Assembly: GCA_050248955.1 (NCBI GenBank)
Contig: JBFWRK010000001.1
Coordinates: 496,001 to 560,000 of the forward strand
DNA: 64,000 bases
Source of the DNA: JBFWRK01 sp050248955
Lineage (GTDB): Bacteria > Actinomycetota > Acidimicrobiia > Acidimicrobiales > Ilumatobacteraceae
Direction of reading: 5' to 3'
Shown here one piece after another: positions 60,488 to 64,000 of this stretch. The position numbers and the translations under genes were made by a program. How positions within the stretch are numbered: position 1 is the first letter of the stretch; every line of letters starts with the position of its first letter. The notes below the pieces were generated by a model. That model was not told the DNA's origin. It saw only the letters and a list, made by a program, of their open reading frames with translations, and made no database searches.

Positions 60488-60633
60488 CCTGCGCACGAGA
60501 TGTGGCGTTCTGCTCGAGCGCGCTGCCTCGTTCATCCGTTCACAGGGACGAGCGCGAAACCGTCACGCGATCACCGTCACGCAACAGGGCTGGTCGATGC
60601 CAAACGTCCGCCCGTCGTGCATACCCTCTGTGC

Positions 60634-61911
60634 ATGTTGGCGAGACGGGTGCCGGTCGCGGTGTTGGTCGGCGTGATGACGATGGCGAGCGCGTGCGCTG
60701 ACGAGGGCATCGTCAGCGGATCGGCAACGCGGATGCCCACGTCGACGAGCGAGGCGCTGAGCGCCGACACCGACGCCGCGTCTGGCAGCGACAGCTCGGC
60801 GACCGTCGAGATCGACCGAGAGTCGACGTCTTCCACGGAAGCGGAACCCCGCGCGATGACGACCACCTCGTCGCCGGCGCGCACCAGGACCAGTTCGCCG
60901 CCGTCGACATCTACGAGGCCGCCGGCGACGACCGTCGAGGCGACTACGACCACCACCGTCGCACCGACGACCACGACCGTGCCGACGTCGGTGGTGCCTG
61001 CGCTCACCGTGTTCGATCCCGCCTGCGTCGTCGAGGTTGCTGCAGGCGAATCGCTGAGCCTGATCGCAGACCGTTTCGACGACGACACCGTGACGGTGCC
61101 GGCGATCCGCACCGAGAACGGTGTCGTCGGTGACAACATCGATCCCGGCGACTACCTCGACGTCTGCGTCGCGAACGGATTGAACGACATCACCGGCGAG
61201 CAGCGCACGGAGGCCGACGCCGTTGCGATCGCGACGTTGGCGGCGGTCGAGGCGCAGCAGCGACAGCTCAACGCACTGTTCGCCGGCCTCGGCACGCCCG
61301 AACTGCTGGTCGACGGCATCTCCGGGCCGGTCACCCGCCAGCGCCTGTGCGCCGCCCGACTGGCATTGGGGCTGCCCGTCAGCACGGCCGACATGCTCGC
61401 CGGCAGCTCCGAGGAGCAGATGTTGATGGCGGCCACGACGCTACCGATCCCGTTCACATCGGCGATCCTGTCGGAACGGTGGATCCTCATCGACCAAACG
61501 TGCCAGATCATGTTCGTCGGCGAGGGAACCACCCGGTTGACGTTCGTGTTCCCGACGTCGACGGGCGAGCCCGGCCACGAGACCCGCGACCAGGACCGCT
61601 CACGAGCGTTCCGGTTCAACCCGGCGCTCGGCAACGGGGGATGGCACAACAGCACCATCTACCCTGCCGCCAACGACAACCCGCTCAACGGCAACATGTA
61701 CAAGCCGATCTACTTCGATCGCGGGCAAGCCATTCACGGCGCGAACAACGTACCGACCAACCCGCAGAGCAAGGGCTGCGCGCGGCTCCGGGTCGAGCAC
61801 CAAGAGATCTTGATCGGCTGGCTCGGTCTCGGCGACGTCACCAGCGAGATCGGCACCCGCGACCGGATCAACGTCACCGTGAACGTACAGGGAACGTACG
61901 TGCCGGCCTGA
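60634..61911 (+). CDS. L,D-transpeptidase (YkuD) lipoprotein
   Basis: Secreted lipoprotein of 425 residues with signal to Cys21 (TMASAC). A long Ser/Thr/Glu-rich linker (about 22-125) precedes a LysM-like segment (VVEVAAGESLSLIADRFDDD), a helical/peptidoglycan-binding-like part (about 190-260) and the YkuD catalytic domain. The catalytic signature is HGANN, then SKGCARLR with the nucleophile Cys. It probably forms 3-3 cross-links or anchors proteins. TACCCT (60622-60627) is 6 nt before the ATG. Confidence 0.88.
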   Translation: MLARRVPVAVLVGVMTMASACADEGIVSGSATRMPTSTSEALSADTDAASGSDSSATVEIDRESTSSTEAEPRAMTTTSSPARTRTSSPPSTSTRPPATTVEATTTTTVAPTTTTVPTSVVPALTVFDPACVVEVAAGESLSLIADRFDDDTVTVPAIRTENGVVGDNIDPGDYLDVCVANGLNDITGEQRTEADAVAIATLAAVEAQQRQLNALFAGLGTPELLVDGISGPVTRQRLCAARLALGLPVSTADMLAGSSEEQMLMAATTLPIPFTSAILSERWILIDQTCQIMFVGEGTTRLTFVFPTSTGEPGHETRDQDRSRAFRFNPALGNGGWHNSTIYPAANDNPLNGNMYKPIYFDRGQAIHGANNVPTNPQSKGCARLRVEHQEILIGWLGLGDVTSEIGTRDRINVTVNVQGTYVPA

Positions 61912-61950
61912 ACCCAGCGGCCTGAACCCACCGGCCTGAACCCACCGGCC
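61903..61950. repeat. 14-bp tandem repeat across the transpeptidase stop
   Basis: CCGGCCTGAACCCA is repeated 3.4 times (second copy starts with G). The first copy contains the stop codon TGA. Unit length is not a multiple of three. Confidence 0.8.
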
Positions 61951-61971
61951 GATGCGTCGAGCTACCCCAAA

Positions 61972-61985
61972 CCACGCGTGCGTGG
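61972..61985. terminator. Small perfect hairpin after the transpeptidase gene
   Basis: CCACGC-GT-GCGTGG, a 6-bp palindrome without a T tract. Weak as a terminator. Confidence 0.4.
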
Positions 61986-62020
61986 AGCGCGGAAGGGCGT
62001 CACCTGCCGCCGATTGCGAG

Positions 62021-62064
62021 GTGGCGCCGATAGGCATGTCGTGGCGCCAAATTGGCGCTAACCT
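62021..62064 (+). promoter_or_regulatory. VapB-type operator and promoter
   Basis: GTGGCGCC occurs at 62021-62028 and 62041-62048 (20-bp period). The second copy is part of the perfect palindrome GCGCCAA-A-TTGGCGC (62044-62058). TAACCT (62059-62064) directly abuts it and lies 8 nt before the antitoxin ATG. Confidence 0.65.
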
Positions 62065-62072
62065 ATGACCTC

Positions 62073-62303
62073 ATGCCGAGCATCCAGGTCAAGGACGTTC
62101 CCGACGCAGTCCATGCCACGTTGCGTCGACGGGCGGCGGAGGCGGGGATGTCCCTGCAGGAGTACCTCCTGGCCCGACTCACCGAGGACACGAACACGCC
62201 CACGTTGAACGAGGTCCTCGATCGAGCCGGCGGGCGGGCCGGCGGTCGCGTCTCGCTGAGATCCGCGGTGAAGGCGGTACGCGCCGAACGCGACGCTCGG
62301 TGA
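62073..62303 (+). CDS. FitA/VapB-type antitoxin
   Basis: Ribbon-helix-helix antitoxin of 76 residues: strand PSIQVKDVPD, helices AVHATLRRRAAEAGMSLQEYLLARL, in outline, then a Gly/Arg-rich toxin-binding tail. It should bind the palindrome just upstream and neutralise the PIN toxin encoded by the overlapping next gene. The ATG at 62073 is preferred over 62052 because of the promoter position. Confidence 0.8.
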   Translation: MPSIQVKDVPDAVHATLRRRAAEAGMSLQEYLLARLTEDTNTPTLNEVLDRAGGRAGGRVSLRSAVKAVRAERDAR

Positions 62304-62689
62304 TCGTCGTCGATGCCAGCATCATCGTGACCGGACTGGCCGATGACGGACCCGACGGGGACCGTGTGCGCGCGAGGCTGCGCGACGAGCGACTCGCCGC
62401 CCCCCACGTGATCGACCTCGAAGTGGCCTCGGCCTGTCGAAGGCTCGTCGTCGCGGGCGAACTCGATGAGCGACGTGCGCAACTCGCGTTGGACGACCTC
62501 GATGCGCTCCGACTCGAGCGCGCCCCGCACGCGCCGTTGCTCGCTCGCTGCTGGGAACTGCGGCACAACCTCACGATCTACGACGCCGCCTACATCGCGC
62601 TCGCCGAACTCATGGCGACGAGCTTGCTGACTGGGGACGCTCGACTGGCCGGCGCTCCCGGGGCCCGATGCAACGTCGAGGTCCTCTGA
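62300..62689 (+). CDS. vapC: VapC/FitB-type PIN-domain toxin
   Basis: PIN-fold ribonuclease toxin of 129 residues. Acidic metal ligands are visible: Asp in VVDASIIV (Asp5), Glu in DLEVASACR, Asp in YDAAYIALAE and Asp in LTGDARLA. Start GTG overlaps the antitoxin stop (GTGA), the usual coupling. Probable target is tRNA or rRNA as for other VapC toxins. Location in the decayed accessory segment suggests horizontal acquisition. Confidence 0.87.
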   Translation: MIVVDASIIVTGLADDGPDGDRVRARLRDERLAAPHVIDLEVASACRRLVVAGELDERRAQLALDDLDALRLERAPHAPLLARCWELRHNLTIYDAAYIALAELMATSLLTGDARLAGAPGARCNVEVL

Positions 62690-62998
62690 GGCCCGTTCAG
62701 CAACACCTGAACTTCGACCCGCCGGGCATCGTGCGGCCACACAACGCAGTCAACGCCCAACCCCCGACCGCATTCGTCCCAGAGCGCGACCGTCCGGCGC
62801 GGGGCCCTTGGTCCCTTGAGGGCCGGTGTTGCCGGGCGCACACTGAGAACGAGACCTGGTGGTCCCCCAGGAGGTGGCTGTCGCAGTGGCTCGTACTTGC
62901 TCGCGCACATGCTGGCCACCGTCGGCGCCACCGCCGCGCTGCTCCTCGGAGCTGGCGCGCATCCGGGGGCGCAGGCCACTCCGCTCGACCGCGGAGGT
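62690..62998. other. Intergenic region with direct repeat copy D
   Basis: About 310 bases between the toxin and the glycosyltransferase relic. It carries the repeat at 62735-62798 and otherwise no supported gene. Confidence 0.45.
62735..62798. repeat. About 64-bp repeat, copy D
   Basis: Partner of 59344-59404 (about 80% identical by eye, same orientation). Confidence 0.6.
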
Positions 62999-63498
62999 AT
63001 GACGATGGCCACGTTCCTCGCCTATGTCGAACCGGCTCCGGGACGGCTGTATCCGCTCGTGTCGACACTGCTGGAGCTGAAGCGCCGCGGTCATCGCGTC
63101 GCTGTACGCACCGGTGTCGCAGAGGCCGACTCCTGCGAAGCGTCGGCATCGACGCCGCGCCGCTCGCGCCGGAGTTGGCGCGCTTCGAACCCACCGACTG
63201 GCAGGCTCGGACTCACTTCGGCACGCCGGAGGTCGCGCGGCGCGTCGAGGTCGCCGGTGCGGGCGTCCGCCTCCCCGCCGCCAAGCTCAACCCGGCGCGG
63301 CTCCGGGCCGCCGTCCGGACCGCGATCGCTCGACGTCCGGGCGCCGAGCGGATCGAGTCAGCGTTCGCCTCCGCGGGTGGACCGACAGCCGCCGCCGACG
63401 CGCTCGAGCAACTCGCCGGCAGCCATCGCCACCAAGGAGCCCGTTCGCAGGATCCTGCTCGGCCCCGGACCGATCTCGTTCAAGGAGGACCATCGTGA
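62999..63498 (+). pseudogene. Glycosyltransferase (MGT/UGT-like) relic with frameshift and internal deletion
   Basis: A GGAGG site precedes ATG 62999/63005. The frame reads ATFLAYVEPAPGRLYPLVST and LELKRRGHRVAVRTG, the start of macrolide/UDP-type glycosyltransferases, until about 63130. In another frame the reading resumes (LLRSVGIDAAPLAPELARFE, DWQARTHFG), then jumps at about 63220 straight to the family C terminus (EVARRVEVAGAGVRLP, RLRAAVRTAIARRPGAERI, GGPTAAADALEQLAG). About 250 central residues, including the nucleotide-sugar site, are missing. Non-functional. Confidence 0.8.
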
Positions 63499-64000
63499 CC
63501 GCGCGGACGAGCGCCACTCCAGAGGAGGTCGCGCCGAGGACGGACACCGCGATCATCCGGTTGACGGGTGTCGAGAAGGAGTACCGGACGGGCAAGCTCT
63601 CCTACCGAGCCTTGCGAGGCGTCGACCTCGCCATCGAACCCGGAGAGATGGTGGCGATCGTCGGACCGTCCGGCAGCGGCAAGACGACGATTCTGAACCT
63701 CGCCTCCGGGATCGACCGACCCACCGCGGGCACCGTGACCGTCACCGGGCGGCGCATCGACACGCTCGACGAGGAGCAACTGGCAACCTGGCGGGGCCGG
63801 CACATCGGCATCGTGTTCCAGTTCTTCCAGCTGCTCCCCACGCTGACCGCACTCGAGAACGCAGTGCTGCCCATGGAGTTCGCACGCGTCGGGACGGCGC
63901 GTGAGCGAGAGGCGCGGGCGCTCCACAATCTCGACCTCGTGGGCCTGGCGGACAAGGCTGACCACCTACCCGTCGAGCTGTCGGGTGGCGAGCAGCAGCG
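63495..64000 (+). CDS. ABC transporter ATP-binding protein (LolD/MacB type), 5' part
   Basis: First 168 codons of an ABC ATPase cut by the window end. Walker A is VGPSGSGKTT, the Q-loop is in GIVFQFFQLLPTLTALENA, and the signature LSGGEQQR closes the window. The Q-loop and length pattern place it with LolD/MacB/FtsE-type ATPases that drive mechanotransmission or lipoprotein/peptide export with an FtsX-like permease, presumably encoded downstream. GTG at 63495 has AAGGAGG (63482-63488) 6 nt upstream and overlaps the relic's stop. Confidence 0.9.
   Translation, partial: MTARTSATPEEVAPRTDTAIIRLTGVEKEYRTGKLSYRALRGVDLAIEPGEMVAIVGPSGSGKTTILNLASGIDRPTAGTVTVTGRRIDTLDEEQLATWRGRHIGIVFQFFQLLPTLTALENAVLPMEFARVGTAREREARALHNLDLVGLADKADHLPVELSGGEQQ

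Overview
The window reads as a chromosomal segment of a high-GC actinobacterium, most likely of the Acidimicrobiia (Ilumatobacter-like). The grounds are a BldD homologue, ftsEX, an hrcA-dnaJ-rsmE block, several F420-type luciferase-like (LLM) oxidoreductases, a pyridoxamine-oxidase-fold F420 protein, a SigK/RskA-like sigma system and many secreted lipoproteins with Thr/Pro-rich linkers. The family assignment is an inference from gene content. No rRNA, CRISPR array, intact insertion sequence or intact prophage was seen.

Layout. 0-9.5 kb: end of ftsE, ftsX, an enoyl-CoA hydratase, hrcA-dnaJ-rsmE, bldD, hemW, tRNA-Val, a Phd/RelE-like toxin-antitoxin pair and an NfeD-SPFH membrane pair. 9.5-17 kb: a HemL-like aminotransferase, an S1C-type protease whose nucleophile position is Thr, an HxlR regulator, an MFS exporter with a structured leader containing a six-codon uORF, and a membrane GGDEF-EAL protein. 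17-28 kb: a class III aminotransferase and an aminobutyraldehyde-type dehydrogenase (candidate polyamine catabolism), a fasciclin lipoprotein divergent from an ECF sigma/anti-sigma pair, an NmrA-like protein, LLM oxidoreductases (one frameshifted), an acetylpolyamine/histone-deacetylase-family enzyme and a thioesterase. 28-44 kb: an SDR, an amidase with a CHAT-like caspase-fold protein, an MFS protein, a BTAD/SARP-NB-ARC-TPR regulator divergent from a tautomerase, a molybdopterin oxidoreductase overlapping mscL, propionyl-CoA synthetase, an SGNH-like lipoprotein and a DUF2752 protein. 44-57.6 kb: an ABC-F ATPase, a DUF4870 protein, two LLM oxidoreductases, class I fumarase, an IF2B-like protein, hydrolases, a CocE-like lipoprotein, a DppA-type peptidase and a MarR-methyltransferase pair. 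57.6-64 kb is patchy accessory DNA: an orphan lower-GC gene, an integrase remnant, an alpha/beta hydrolase, an L,D-transpeptidase lipoprotein, a VapBC-type pair, a decayed glycosyltransferase and the start of an ABC ATPase.

Regulatory architecture is the most striking layer. About twenty genes have a TANNNT -10 hexamer 5-9 nt before the start codon, implying leaderless transcripts. At three divergent pairs the opposing -10 hexamers overlap within 6-10 bp, so one site could fire both ways. The fasciclin/sigma intergenic region holds two divergent promoters resembling the mycobacterial SigK consensus. The tautomerase promoter carries three heptamers at 11-bp period, the classic SARP operator geometry. 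The HxlR, MarR, Phd and VapB genes each have a candidate operator. An 86-bp structured repeat occurs in two distant intergenic regions.
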